Positions 22,564-34,560 of a stretch of 64,000 nucleotides of DNA are shown here, one piece after another (positions within the stretch are counted from its first letter, which is position 1; every line of letters starts with the position of its first letter). Below the pieces are notes generated by a model. It worked only from the letters and a program-made list of their open reading frames with translations. It was not told where the DNA came from and made no database searches. Source of the stretch: Pegoplata infirma. Its lineage: Eukaryota > Arthropoda > Insecta > Diptera > Anthomyiidae. The translations under genes and the position numbers were made by a program. The DNA lies in contig OY992537.1 in NCBI GenBank assembly GCA_963921195.1, positions 51,298,313-51,362,312 of the forward strand. The letters are read 5' to 3'.

Positions 22564-23640
22564 TATACCCTACACCACTCTGTGGTACAGGGTATAATGA
22601 GATTGTTTGTAACTACCCGAAATATTGGTCCTAGACCTACCTTTAAGTATACCGATTAGAGATGGGCACATGAGCAGATTATAGCGTGATTCACGTGATT
22701 CACGCGTGATCACGCGTGACTGTGACTGATTTCAATTTTACTCACGTGATTGTGAGTGAGTGTGAGTGGAGAAAAAATTGCGTGAGTGAGTGTGCGTGAG
22801 TCGATTTTTTTGCGTGAGTTTGCGTGATTTATTTTCTCTTCTTACTTCCTTTTGTACCAAAAAAAGCAACAAAAAATTGTAAAATATGGCTTAATTTCAT
22901 AAAAAAACAAAAAAAAAAATGCAAAATTTCGCTGAACTTAAAATTTTGCTGAAAATTTTGACTGATTTTTGAAATTTTTATTTTAGAAATTTTTTTTGTA
23001 TAAATAAGAATTTCGTGAGTGTGAGTCAACGTGAGTGTGAGTGAAGCTTGCGTGAGTGCACGTGAGTGTGAGTTGTATTAAATTTACTCACGTGATTGTG
23101 AGTGAGTGTGAGTAGAAAAAATATGCTCGTGAGTGAGTGTGCGTGATTCAAAAATTCCTGTCGTGAGCGTGAGTGAGTGTGAGTCAAAAATCACTCACGC
23201 GCCCATCTCTAATACCGATCGCCTCAGAATTACTTTTTGAGTAGATTTAGCGATGTCCGTCCGTCCGTCTGTCCATCTATCGGTTTAAGCACGATACAGG
23301 TCGCAATTTTCAATGAATTGACTTGAAATTTTAAACTTAAGCATCTTCTGGCTCAAGGACGAAGCCTATTGAAATTGGAGAAAATCGGTCCATGTTAAGA
23401 CCTAGCCCCCATGCAAACGCCCCCTTTGGATTAGGCTTAAGTGACTCTAATAACCGTATTATAATATATAACGCTTTGAAATTTGACAGGTAATCACATT
23501 GTGTATGCACGAATCATTTCAAAGGAATCGGGTCAGTCCTTTTGGTAGTCCCCATACAAACCACCCTCCCGATATTCTCATAATTCCCTCAAAATTCATA
23601 AAAATGTAAATGTCCGAAATCCCTGATCAAAAAACCTCGA
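22564..23640 (+). mobile_element. Family A element split by a hAT-type MITE
   Basis: The 5' hairpin TATACCCTACACCACTCTG is intact; the sequence is interrupted at 22657-23211, resumes at ATACCGATCGCCTCAGAATT with the (GTCC)n tract at 23257-23276, and is lost after about 23640. The 3' hairpin is missing. Confidence 0.82.
22657..23211. mobile_element. hAT-type MITE rich in GTGAGT, 555 bp
   Basis: Ends TAGAGATGGGCAC and the inverse of TAGAGATGGGCGC, with the 8-bp duplication ATACCGAT (22649-22656 and 23212-23219). Both subterminal regions are degenerate GTGAGT/ACTCAC hexamer runs, and the centre is A+T-rich. A decayed terminus of the same kind (ACTCACTCACGGGCTTATCT) is at 53100-53120. Confidence 0.92.
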
Positions 23641-24560
23641 AAATTTAAAAATTCTTAATTTTTGGTTTCAAAACTTAACCGTCTTATAACTTCTTACCAA
23701 GCGATGAAGCATGTACTGACTTTGTGTTCTGCCGGAAAAGATTGAAATATAAGGAGAACTTAAAAAAAACGCGAAAAAAGTAAAAACTATGGATTATTAC
23801 AAGCCATTTTGATCGATTTTTCAACTTTAACCCTCTGTAACTTTTACGGGTAAAGTGGGGTAATCCTTAAACATTGCTCAGTGATGGTTCAAGATCTTGT
23901 TTACACAACTGCATTTACAGTTTTTCTAAATTCCAAAAACTGACGGTTTTTTTAAACATTTATTTCAGTTTCACTGAGTTGAAATTTAAAAAAGATTTTG
24001 TGATATATGAAAAATTTAATCGATAGCCCATACAAAACTTTACAAGAACATTTTTTGATAAATATTTAATCAATGCAATTCGACACAAATTTTACAATTT
24101 TTCCAATATTTGACCACGCCTCCTAAGCGCACTTTTTGAAAAACCAAAACTCAATTTTCTTAGTTCCATATAGGGCTATGCATACAACCTATTCTGAAAC
24201 TAACTGATAAAATTAACTAAAGAATGGGTAAATTAACTAAATTTAATCTGTTAGCTGCACTATCATGTTTTTCTTCTATTAAGTTCATATTTTTTTTAAA
24301 AATAATAAAAGGATTTTTTTTATATTATGACATTTTTAAAAAGGGGCAAAATTTTAGCACAATTTAGTGCATACACATTTCAAACCTCAATGGTCCAGAC
24401 CCAGTTGGGTGCCCTAAGTATCATCATAGTTTTTCATCTGAACTTTTTGTTCGTTTTGCTCTACCTTCATTAGTTTTTGAGATACATGAATTTAGGTGCC
24501 CTATAGGATCTTGAGAATCTTAAAAACTGGATGCACATAAAACAAAGTCGTCGAAATTAA
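23641..24560. repeat. Unclassified dispersed repeats
   Basis: The block GACCACGCCTCCTAAGC...TTAGTTCCATA.AGGGCT at 24110-24180 recurs at 34118-34200, and 24386-24530 matches the F interior. Boundaries and class are not resolvable by eye. Confidence 0.5.
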
Positions 24561-24685
24561 ATCAACAAACATCTATTGTTAGTCCATAATACAAAACTTC
24601 GCCTGTTAGTCCATAATACAAAACTTCGATTTTGTTTACAACAAACTCAGTCAAGTAATTTTACTTCAAAATTCTTTTATCATGT

Positions 24686-24880
24686 CAGTGTTTGTGTTTG
24701 TTAAATTTCTTTGTTGAAAAAAAAAAAATGTTACCTTTGTCAGATCAACAAATTGTGTTTGTTGAATTTCTTTGTTGAAAAAAATTGGATTTTTTACTTT
24801 TGTCAGATCAATAAATTGTATTTGTTGAATTTTTTTGGTAAAAACAAAAAAAAAATCTTTTTTCAACAATCAAAATTTAC
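24686..24880. repeat. Three-unit tandem repeat, about 70 bp
   Basis: GTGTTTGTTGAATTTCTTTG plus TTTGTCAGATCAA occurs three times with decreasing identity. A smaller doublet (GTTAGTCCATAATACAAAAC) precedes it at 24578-24628. Confidence 0.7.
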
Positions 24881-24899
24881 AAACGTTTGTTGATATTAC

Positions 24900-25469
24900 A
24901 AATTTCCGTATAGGAGCACTTTAAGTGAAAAAATTAATTATATTCACAAATATGGGGGTTAATATAACAATTCGTTTTTTTTTCTGTGTAGAATTTCGAT
25001 TTAAGCAGTTTCTCTCTCCGTTCTAATTAGGGTCATAATTTAAATATTAAATTCTGTTCCTGTTTGCAGTCAATTATACATTATGAAACTTAACCATTAA
25101 CATTTAAATTATTGACTTAAAATTTAGACAATATGCAATATTTTTTATTTAACATTTAAAATTAACTAATTAAAGTTTTGCTTCGTTGCTTTTGCTATTT
25201 TTTTTTTTGTGACACTATTCGTATGACTAAATCTTGAATTTTGAGACAAAAAAAAATTATAATGTTTTTTTAAAAAACTAATTAAGCTCATTGATAGTAC
25301 GGTTGAATGAATACTTTAATAAGGAGAAATACTACAATTTTTTTTAATTACGTAAATGAGTTTTCTAATTATTAAAAAAACACCAAATTACATTTATTTG
25401 TTTACTTACTTTGTTTACTTATTAAAGTTTCGCCAAAAAATCTCGCAAAATCGCATAGTTTGTAACTTT
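24900..25469. other. Intronic DNA, no gene seen
   Basis: A+T-rich sequence without recognisable exon, repeat terminus or RNA gene. Confidence 0.4.
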
Positions 25470-25523
25470 TTTTTTGTTACCTCCTATTTGACGAAAATTT
25501 CTAGTAATTTTACAAGCTTTTTA

Positions 25524-26198
25524 CACTCAAAATAAATTCTCTGTCCAATCAGCAGAAAAATCTGCTGAAAATACACCCATTTTGAGCCATATGAGAAATC
25601 TGCTGATTTTAGCAGACACGGTTTGCTAAATATCTGTCATAAGAGCTGAATAAATATAACAAGAAAAAAAAAAAAAAACATACGCCGCCAGCGAGCATCG
25701 AACTCGCCACCTTCCGATTTGAAAGTACACTTCTTAACCACTACGCCACGGAAGCTTATACTTTTATCTGGCGTTTTAGCTATTAAACATGTGTGTTGTT
25801 CGACAGCAGAGAAATCTGATTTTAGCAGAAATATCTGCTGATTTTAGCAGAAAAATCTGCTGATTTTAGCAGAACAATCTGCTGATTTCAGCAGAATAAT
25901 CTGCTGATTTCAGCAGAACAATCTGCTGATTTCAGCAGAGCAATCTGCTGATTTCAGCAGAGCAATCTGCTGACAATCTGTTCTGCTTTTTTTTTATATA
26001 AAAAAATTTCTTGAAAAAATTATGAAATTCAGCAAACAAAATCAGTATAAACATAGCAAAATGTCTGTTATTTTCTTAAACTGAATGACAGAGATTTTAG
26101 TAAAAATATCCTTCTCAGCAGAACAATCTGCTAAAAGATTGCTAATTCAAATTGAAAGTCGTTTTACAGATTTTTTGACAGAGTTTTTCTTTTGAGTG
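25524..26198. mobile_element. E-type CACTC MITE, 675 bp
   Basis: Ends CACTCAAAATAAATTCTCTG and TTTTTCTTTTGAGTG, flanked by TA (25522-25523 and 26199-26200). The undisturbed D copy at 19190 shows the empty site TTTTTACCAATA. The interior carries at least eight AATCTGCTGATTT..AGCAGA palindromic units at 25800-25980 and a tRNA-like insert. Confidence 0.92.
25683..25755 (-). ncRNA. tRNA-like module inside the E-type MITE
   Basis: The reverse strand reads TGGCGTAGTGGTTAAGAAG (A-box-like), then GAGTTCGATGC (B-box-like), and runs into a T-tract 8 bp beyond, a pol III terminator-like layout. It is absent from the E copy at 11430-11985, so it is a separate insertion. Cloverleaf arms are incomplete. 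Confidence 0.6.
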
Positions 26199-26879
26199 TA
26201 CCAATAATTTTGTAATTTTACAATCTTTTTACAAAAAAAAATTTAAAATTTACAATTTTTTTGACGCGATAAAACTTACAAGGAGGTTTTGTGTTTATAC
26301 TAGATTTTTTGCTACCTCCTATCTTACGGGAATTCCTAGTAAAAATTACGAGCTTTTTCGTAATTTTACAAGATTTTTACCAAAAAAATTTTAAATTTAC
26401 AACCTTTTTAGCGCAATAAAACTTGGAAGTGAAATATCGTGAATTTACTAGATTTTTTTTTGTAAAAAATTTTTGAAAATTTGTAAAATTACAAAAAAAA
26501 TTTAATTTCGATCGAAAATTGTTTGTTAAAAAACAAGGAAAACTGTCAAATATTGGTAAAATGGGACTAACGAGACTTTTTCTAGTAATTTGACAAGGTT
26601 TTTTTTGTGTGTATTTGTTAAAATTAGATAAAATTTTATATAATTAGATAAAATCTTGTAAAATTTTTTGGAATTCAAACGTGAAATTAGATATATTTTT
26701 ATCAGATTGGATACATTATCAATTAGAAGATTTTTTATTGCATTTTTCGGATTTTTTTTTCGGGACTTAGCAAATCTATATATATTACATATATAAAAGA
26801 GTAACGTGACTGACTGACTGATTGACTGACTGACTGACATACTCATTCATCATCGTCCAGCCCAAACCGCTGAAGCTAG

Positions 26880-27880
26880 AGACTTGAAATTTGGAATGTA
26901 GGTCACCCTCCCGGAATATAGATCCACTAAGGCTGGATTTTTGCCAATGTTGATTCTAAGGGGGTAAAAAGGGTAAAAAACTGTACTTTTGGTACTTTTT
27001 ATATCTCCTGAAATAATGGTCATAGAGACTTGAAATTTGGACTGTATGTTCACCTCCCGGAATATAGATCCAGTAAGGCCGGATTTTTTCCAATGTTGAT
27101 TCTAAGGGGACAAAAAGGGTAAAAAACTGTACTTTTGATACTTTTTATATTTCCTGAAATAATGGTCATAGAGACTTGAAATTTGGACTGTATGTTCAAC
27201 TCCTGGAATATAGGTCCAGTAAGGCCGGATTTTTGCCAAAGTTGATTCTAAGGGGACAAAAAGGGTAAAAAACTGTACTTTTTGTACTTTTTATATCTCC
27301 TGAAATAATGGTCACAGAGACTTGAAATTTGGACTGTATGTTCAATTCCTGGAATATAGATCCAGTAAGGCCGGATTTTTGTCAATGTTGATTCTAAGGG
27401 GGTAAAAGGGTAAAAAATTGTACTTTTGGTACTTTTTATATCTCCTGAAATAATGGTCACAGAAACTTGAAATTTGGAATGTATGTTCACCTCCCGAATT
27501 ATTGATCCAGTAAGGCTGGATTTTTGCCAATGTTGATTCTAAGGGGGTAAAAAGGGTGAAAAAATGTACCTTTGGTACCTTTTATAATTCCTTAAATAAT
27601 GGTCCTAGACACTTGAAATTTTGAATGTAGGTTCAGCTCCCGGAATATAAATCTACTAAGGCTGAATTTTGTCAATATTGATTCTACGGAGTAAAAAACT
27701 GTACTTTTGGTACCTTTTATATTTTCTTATATAATGGTCCTAGAAACTTAAAATTTGCAATGTAGGTTCACCTCCCGGAAAAAATATTCACCAAGGCTGG
27801 ATTTTTGCCAATGTTGACTCTACGGGGGTAAAATAGAAAAAAGTGTACTTTTGGTACTTTTTTTAATTTACTGAAATAGT
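26880..27880 (+). repeat. 146-bp tandem array (about 7 units)
   Basis: The landmark GACTTGAAATTTGG starts at 26881, 27027, 27173, 27319, 27464 and 27610, with a degraded unit at 27745. Each unit has GGCTGGATTTTTGCCAATG and ends in CTGTACTTTTGGTACTTTTT. Confidence 0.93.
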
Positions 27881-27885
27881 GGTAC

Positions 27886-28985
27886 TTTTTATAAAAATTA
27901 CTTTTTATAAAAAGTACCTTTTATAAAAAGTACCTTTTTTAAAAAGTATCTTTTATAAAAAGTATCTTTTATAAAAAGTACCTTTTATAAAAAGTACCTT
28001 TTATAAGATGTACCTTTTATAAAAAGTACCTTTTATAAAAAGTACCTTTTATAAAAAGTACCTTTTATAAAAAGTACCTTTTATAAAAGTACCTTTTATA
28101 AAAAGTACCTTTTATAAAAAGTACCTTTTATAAAAAGTACCTTTTATAAAAAGTACCTTTTATAAAAAGTACCTTTTATAAAAAGTACCTTTTATAAAAA
28201 GTACCTTTTATAAAAAGTACCTTTTATAAAAAGTACCTTTTATAAAAAGTACCTTTTATAAAAAGTACCTTTTATAAAAAGTACCTTTTATAAAAAGTAC
28301 CTTTTATAAAAAGTACCTTTTACAAAAACTACCTTTTATAAAAAGTACCTTTTATAAAAAGTACCTTTTATAAAAAGTACCTTTTATAAAAAGTACCTTT
28401 TATAAAAAGTACCTTTTATAAAAAGTACCTTTTATAAAAAGTACCTTTTATAAAAAGTACCTTTTATAAAAAGTACCTTTTATAAAAAGTACCTTTTATA
28501 AAAAGTACCTTTTATAAAAAGTACCTTTTATAAAAAGTACCTTTTATAAAAAGTACCTTTAATAAAAAGTACCTTTTATAAAAAGTACCTTTTATAAAAA
28601 GTACCTTTTATAAAAAGTACCTTTTATAAAAAGTACCTTTTATAAAAAGTACCTTTTATAAAACGTACCTTTTATAAAAAGTACCTTTTATAAAAAGTAC
28701 CTTTTATAAAAAGTACCTTTTATAAAAAGTACCTTTTATAAAAAGTACCTTTTATAAAAAGTACCTTTTATAAAAAGTACCTTTTATAAAAAGTACCTTT
28801 TATAAAAAGTACCTTTTATAAAAAGTACATTTTATAAAAAGTACCTTTTATAAAAAGTACCTTTTATAAAAAGTACCTTTTATAAAAAGTACATTTTATA
28901 AAAAGTACCTTTAATAAAAAGTACCTTTTATAAAAAGTACTTTTTGTAAAAAGTACCTTCTATAAAAAGTACGTTTTGTTAAAAG
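27886..28985. repeat. 16-bp minisatellite, about 68 units
   Basis: The unit is GTACCTTTTATAAAAA, nearly uniform over 1.1 kb with scattered variants (for example near 28005, 28323 and 28664). It contains the palindrome TTTTATAAAA and GTAC. The seed appears to be the GGTACTTTTTATA end of the adjacent 146-bp unit. Confidence 0.97.
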
Positions 28986-29758
28986 TACCGAAAGTACACT
29001 TTTTGGTACTTTTTTATTTCCTGAAATAATAATCATTGAAACTTGAAATTGGAAAAGGTTCCAAAAAATATAGTGGTCACAGAAACTTAAAATTTGTAAT
29101 GTAAAATCCTTCGGTGAAAAAAAGGATGTGGAAAAGTTCTCTTTGGAAATTCCGTTTCTTAACGGGGATAAAAAGTACTTTTAATATTTGCTGAAACAAT
29201 GATCCTATATAATTGAAATATGGAGTATAGGATACTTCGGTGAAAAAAAAACATTCTGGAATAGGTACTTTTGGTACTTTTTTTGTTCCTATAATTATGA
29301 CCTTAGAAGAAGGAGATGGAATTGGAAATGAAATGGAGTAGAACGGGGAACAAAATGGACTAGAGCAGGGAACAATATGGAATGATATTTTTTACTAAAA
29401 TTTTTCGTGTTTAGCTTTTTTCTCCATATTTTTTCCCTCTATATATTTTTTCACTCAAACTTATTTTTTGTATTCCAAAATCCCAACAAAAGGGCTCGAA
29501 AATTGTCAATATATTTTTCACCCGGAACGAACATGATTACATACCAGCGAAGTTATTCAAATTTTATTGTTTAAATTATTCATTGAAATATTTTTTATGG
29601 AAGACTTAAATGTCCACAAGTAAATAAAACAAAGACTACGTAGGGGAATTTTTTGGAAATCGATAGAGTAATCCTGATCCTTCTATTATCCAGAATTCAA
29701 CACAACCGGTAACGAAGTACCGGGATGATAAGCTAGTTTTTAAATATTTGTCTATTTT

Positions 29759-30501
29759 TATACCCTCCACTCTAGTGATAGAGGGTATATATAAGTTTGT
29801 CATGCTGTTTGTAACACCTCGAAATATTGGTCTAAGACCTCATAAAGTATATATTCACGGTCCTCGATCGATTTTAAGACGATCTAGTTATGTCCGTCCG
29901 TCCGTCTGTCTTTCTGTTGAAAACACGCTAACTTTTGAAAGACTCTACGGAGGCTCCTGAAGTTTGGCGTATATGTTCGGCATTAACCTGGTCAAGTTGG
30001 TATTGCTATCCAGCAAAAGTGGTTCAAAAGTTATGAGCAAAAAACTGAATTTCGGCAAGGGTTTTTCAAGAATTTATGAGATAAAAAACACTGTATTCTG
30101 GACGACATATCTGAGAGTGCTGAAGTGTGGCATATATATTTATCGTTCCTCTGTACCGGTTGGTTTCAAATCTCACCTAAATCAGTCCAGTGGTTCAAAA
30201 GTTATAAGCAAAACCCTGAATTTCAGATTGGTTTCACTTAAAATTCACGTGTTGAAAAACCCGATTTTTAAAACAATGATAAGCCACAAAATTACTTTAC
30301 ATAGTATTTTTGTCACTCAGAAATATTTTTACACTAAAAAAAAAAATACACTCGAAAAAAATTTTGCACTCAAAAAAAAAAAAAAATTAGTAAATTATTT
30401 TTTTTTTATAAAAATGACATTAAAAATTGACTATCCTTTAAAAAGGGCATTGTGGAGGGTATTCATAGATTCGGCTAAGTCGAATTTAATTTTTATACTT
30501 G
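29759..30501 (+). mobile_element. Family B element, complete (Helentron/DINE-1-like)
   Basis: 5' hairpin TATACCCTCCACTCTAGTG..GAGGGTATA; (GTCC)n/(GTCT)n at 29892-29915; GTTGAAAACACGCTAACTTT; 3' block TGTGGAGGGTATTC, hairpin GATTCGGCTAAGTCGAAT and ATACTTG. This is the best local reference copy for family B. Open frames in it are not conserved coding. Confidence 0.87.
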
Positions 30502-31848
30502 TTTTTTCTAAAATAAGGACTTAGCAAATTTTTAAAAAAATTGACAATTTTTTTTTCTAAAGTATTTTTTTTTAATCGAAAACTCAAAAAAAATCAGAAA
30601 ATGTTGCGCCTTAGAACAATATTAAAAAAATATTTTATAAAATTTAATTCTCTAAAACTTTAAAGTCCTTTTAAAAGGAAACAGGATCACGAAATGAAAA
30701 CTGTAAATGCAGTTTTACTACATTTAGTCTCTGGTTTCAAACGTATATTATTCAGTTCGTGTTCAACGACTTTTTTTTATTTTTGTCGGACAGTGTTATA
30801 CGAGAATTTCTAGTAAAAAATAATCACTCCAGTGAATATACGGCAGTTCCATCTGGTAAATGATTTGCGTCTTAGAAAATTTAAAAACATTTTTTCAAAA
30901 AAAAAAAAAATTTTCCTAAAAGCCTTTTCAATGATTTTTTTACTCCACAAAAAAAATTGTTAAAAAAAAATTGTGTCCAGGACTTTGGAAAATTTTCATA
31001 AAATTTTTCAGGACTTGGAAAATTTTAAATTGCGCATGTCACACAAAGTTTCAACCTTTGACAACCCCTAGTGAAATTTAATGAGGAAAATATTTTTAGA
31101 ACATTTTAACCCTTTAAATGGACGTTTTATTAGACTTCTGAGATTAATTTTTGAAAAAGGGCAGTTAGAGGGCGATAACCCAAAATTTGTTGCACAGTGT
31201 AATCGCTATTGGTCGACTAATTTATTTCTTACTTGTTTTTATTATGTTATTAAATATCCATATGAAACATTTTGATGCCAGTTACACTTCATTGAATTGA
31301 ACTTGGGCCAAGGGAATTGGAATATGTTATTATTTTCATGGACAGCCCTGTTTTATAGGCGTGGTCATAAATATTAAATATAAAATTTAAACGTAACTAT
31401 CATAATATGAAATGATGCCCTCTTGAAAAAGTATACAAATATTTCAAAGTTTTAATAATTCTAATACAGAGTGAGGTAATTCTATGTATAAATATTGTGG
31501 TATTTTTTATTTTTATTTTAATTAAACATTTATATTTAAATTAACCTTCACACACTTTAACCAATAAATGATGTATTGATATTTGTTTAAGAAAAAACTA
31601 ATTGAAAAATCCAAACAAAAGTTGCTTATTCACTTACACAAAGTATCAATGCAAAAAAAATAGCATTAATTCTTATAAAGCAAACTTCTAAATTTATGCT
31701 GCATGATCTTATACTTACTTAATACTTAAGGCCTGTAAGTTGTTCACTGGCAAAAAAAAAATTTTTAGCATCGCGTTCATGCATACACAAAACAACTTTA
31801 ATTTAACTTTGTTTTGTAATTTTTGTCTATTTATCTGAAATAATTAAT
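30502..31848. other. Intronic DNA with degenerate repeats, no gene
   Basis: TTTGTTGCACAGTGTAATCG at 31187-31207 recurs at 32818 and, inverted, near 7333, so parts are dispersed repeats. No exon-like block seen. Confidence 0.4.
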
Positions 31849-32061
31849 GTGCTCGTTTCGGGAGTACACTTGTCCCATTCGCCAACTTTTTAAAAATTTC
31901 ATATCCTTTCAAATTTTAAGATTTTTTTTCTTGTAAATATTGAAGATACTAACTAGAATTTTAATTTTAACAAGAAAAAATTTTAAAACCTTAAAATTCT
32001 AAAGAATATCAAATTTTTAAAAATTTGGGGAATGGTGAAAAAGTACTCCCGAATCGAGCAC
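31849..32061. mobile_element. 213-bp foldback MITE
   Basis: GTGCTCGTTTCGGGAGTAC at the left is mirrored by GTACTCCCGAATCGAGCAC at the right; the arms continue through CCATTC and AAAATTT blocks to a centre near 31955. AAT occurs on both sides (31846-31848 and 32062-32064), a possible 3-bp duplication. Confidence 0.8.
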
Positions 32062-32276
32062 AATGTTTACAGTGCCAACAACTTATAAATACTTTTCAAC
32101 AGCAACCATTTTACCACTTCAGTGACATTTTAACGCTTTTTTAAAATCAGTGTGAAATTTACGTTCTGTTTTACATGGAGTTTGACAGATTTTCACGTGA
32201 AAACCTAACAACTTACTTACCTTTAACTTAGAATGTAGATAATTTAAAATAACAAAATAATTTTTTTTATTTTCAG

Positions 32277-32445
32277 TTTCTACTCATGGCCCGTCTATTA
32301 TCACATGCATTCATTGGAGTCGTATTTGGTTATTTATATAAAAATGTAGGTGAAAAAGCCACTACTGTATTGGGAAACTATGTTTATCTTTATGGTACAA
32401 CATTACTTTTAGTTTACACTGGCAAAATGGCTGTAGTTCTAACAT
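32277..32445 (+). CDS. ABCG1-like transporter, TM1-TM2 exon
   Basis: The exon has 56 whole codons between TTTTCAG and T|GTAAGT. It encodes two hydrophobic segments, HAFIGVVFGYLY (TM1) and VYLYGTTLLLVYTGKMAVVLT (TM2), separated by the short hydrophilic loop KNVGEKATTVLGN. ABCG1 has the same order, with G...GLLYLGIG...VLSN between TM1 and TM2. The first base of a Phe codon is carried over to the next exon. Confidence 0.92.
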
Positions 32446-33313
32446 GTAAGTATTGAAAATGAAAACCAAAAGCGCTTTAAGTTAAAATATTGTCATTGAT
32501 TTGCTTAAGTTGTTTTTAAGATAAGAGCTTACAGAGTTATGAAAAGATCCATTCTAAGAAAGAATTATAATCAAAGATTGCATTAGTAATTCGAAGTATT
32601 CATTTCGAATTTTTGAAATTAGAAATTTCATTTAAAAATTCGAAAAACTTTAAATTTTTTCCTGTATGTTTTCAAAATACCTCTAATAAAAAATTAAAAA
32701 CTTCAGTGGGTCATAAAAACGAAATTTGAACTTACTTTGCAAAACTCTTTGGTGATTTTTTATATTTGATGGTATACTTTCTTTTGGCATTTGATCAATT
32801 GAGACTCAAGGCCCCAAATTTGTTGTATAGTGTAATCGGTATTAAGAATTTTCTTGAGAAAATTTACTTTGATTAGGAGTTCATTTTCTTTAGAAAATTT
32901 ACTTGGATTCAGAGTTGATTTTCGTTAGAATGTTTACTTCGATTCGGAGATCATTATCTCAAGAAAATTTACTTCGATTCTGAGGTTTTTTTCTTTAGAA
33001 AATTTGAGAAAATTAAATTCGAAGTTCATTTTTAAAATTAATTTGTTTTACCAATTTTAACAAAATAGTTTTAATTTTTTTTTTTCCAAAAAGTTTTTTG
33101 CAATAATCTTATTTACTATGGCATCGATTGGAATTAAATATCCCAGCCCCTCCGAAGGCGAAAACTTTAATTCTGGCTCATTACAAATGGTTGCTTTTTC
33201 TTGGTCTTTAAGGTCGACCCAGCACCAATATTGTATATATAACAGTTTTTTTTGGTTCGAAAGGATCAACATTTTTATTTCACTGAAAATATTTTTTTCA
33301 TTTTTCAAACAAA
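32446..33313. other. Intronic DNA, no gene seen
   Basis: It contains a run of TTTACTT(C/G)GATT..GAG units at 32865-33000 and otherwise nothing recognised. Confidence 0.4.
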
Positions 33314-34048
33314 CAAGTAGAAAAGTTAAATTCGACGTGGCCGAATCCATGATAACCCTCCACAATGCCATTTTTAGGGGATAGAACAATTTTCTAACGT
33401 GAAAAAAGTAACAATTTTGATTAGAAACATTTTATTTTGAGTTAAAAAACTTTTTAATGTAATTTTTGTAAAAAAACAAAAAAACAATTTTTTTTTTTTT
33501 TGAGTGTAATTTTTTTTCGAGTGTATTTTTTTTTTGTGTAAAAATATTTTTGAGTGACAAAAAGATGTAAAATATTTTTGTGACTTAACATTAGTAAACA
33601 AGTTTTAAAAGCATTGGTAGCTTACTAATGCTTTTTAAACAGTTTTTCAAAACGTGAATTTAAGGTGAAACCAATCTGAAATTCGGGATTTTGCTTATAA
33701 CTTTTGAACCACTGGACCGATTTTTCTGAAATTCAATACCAACCAGACCTGGGGAAGGAAAAATATATATGCTAAGCTTCAACAGCCTCAGGATTGTCTT
33801 CTGAAAGTTAGCGTGTTTTTTTTTAACTCATAAATTCCCGAAAGGCCATTGCCGAAATTCACTCTTTTGCTTATAACTTTTGAACCACTGGACCGATTTT
33901 GCTGGAATGCAATACCAACCTGATCAGGTAAACGACCAACATATATACCAAACTTCAGCAGCATCAGTAAAGTCTTTCAAAAGTTAGTGTGTTTTCAACA
34001 GACAGGCAGACAGACGGACGGACATCGCTAGATTGTCTTAATTCTGGT
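33314..34048 (-). mobile_element. Family B element, 5'-truncated
   Basis: The reverse strand shows the CTTG end, ATTCGGCCACGTCGAAT hairpin, the body and a GACAGACGGACGGACAT tract at 34010-34024, then stops before the TATACCC hairpin. It supplies the empty-site sequence for the 14100-18557 insertion. A degenerate repeat shared with 24020-24190 follows at 34055-34215. Confidence 0.8.
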
Positions 34049-34560
34049 GAGTTTCGTTTTAATTTGATAAATATTTAATCAAGGCAACTCGACACAAATT
34101 TTAAAATTTTTCTACTATTTGACCACGCCTCCTAAGCCCAGTTTTTGAAAAATTGAAAACCCAAAAACGCAATTTTCTCAGTTCCATACAGGGCTGTCCA
34201 TACAACCTATTCCGAAATTTACGGTACACATGTTTTTTTTTGCAGGACATTTGGTGTGGAATGCCTCATATATAACAGCCCAGGAAAAATTATTGGAACA
34301 AATTCCTGGTTCAATAGATTCTTGAATATATTCTACGGTAATCACAACAAAATTTTCTATATAAAATTATTTTTCAAAAAAAACTACTTCTCTAAAAACG
34401 ATTGCTTTCGGGACAATTTCAAACAAAAATCATTGATTCTGGAATGTTAAGTAGAACCGGTTGCAGAGTAGTTTGATGCTTTCTGGAACCGATTATTTGG
34501 AACAGAAAATATTGCTGGGAGTTTTATTTCACTGAAATATTTTAAGTTTTTCAAACAAAA

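Larger units (their letters stand above)
25470..26611. mobile_element. D-type MITE carrying an E-type MITE
   Basis: D-family phrases run up to TTTTACAAGCTTTTTA at 25523 and resume with CCAATAATTTTGTAA at 26201. The right end is TTTTTTTTGTGTG followed by TA; the left end is degraded. The E-type insertion lies between the two TA copies. Confidence 0.8.
26775..29736 (+). mobile_element. Non-autonomous Helitron, 2.96 kb
   Basis: Helitrons insert between A and T without duplication, start with TC and end in a hairpin followed by CTRR. Here A|TCTATATATATTACATA opens the element and a (GACT)n run follows at 26808-26838. The 3' end is the stem-loop CCGGTA-ACGAAG-TACCGG, 9 bp of spacer and CTAG|T at 29733-29736. 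There is no Rep/helicase coding sequence. The body is a 146-bp tandem array, then a 16-bp minisatellite, then degenerate copies. Confidence 0.82.

Noticed and set aside
25683..25755. Functional tRNA gene
   Set aside because: A- and B-box-like blocks exist but the arms do not form a proper cloverleaf, and the segment is an insertion within a MITE.
27886..28985. CRISPR-like array
   Set aside because: Contiguous 16-bp units with no spacers in a eukaryotic Helitron; it is a minisatellite.
29964..30524. 186-codon open frame
   Set aside because: Coincides with the body of a complete family B element; other copies have stops and shifts in this frame.
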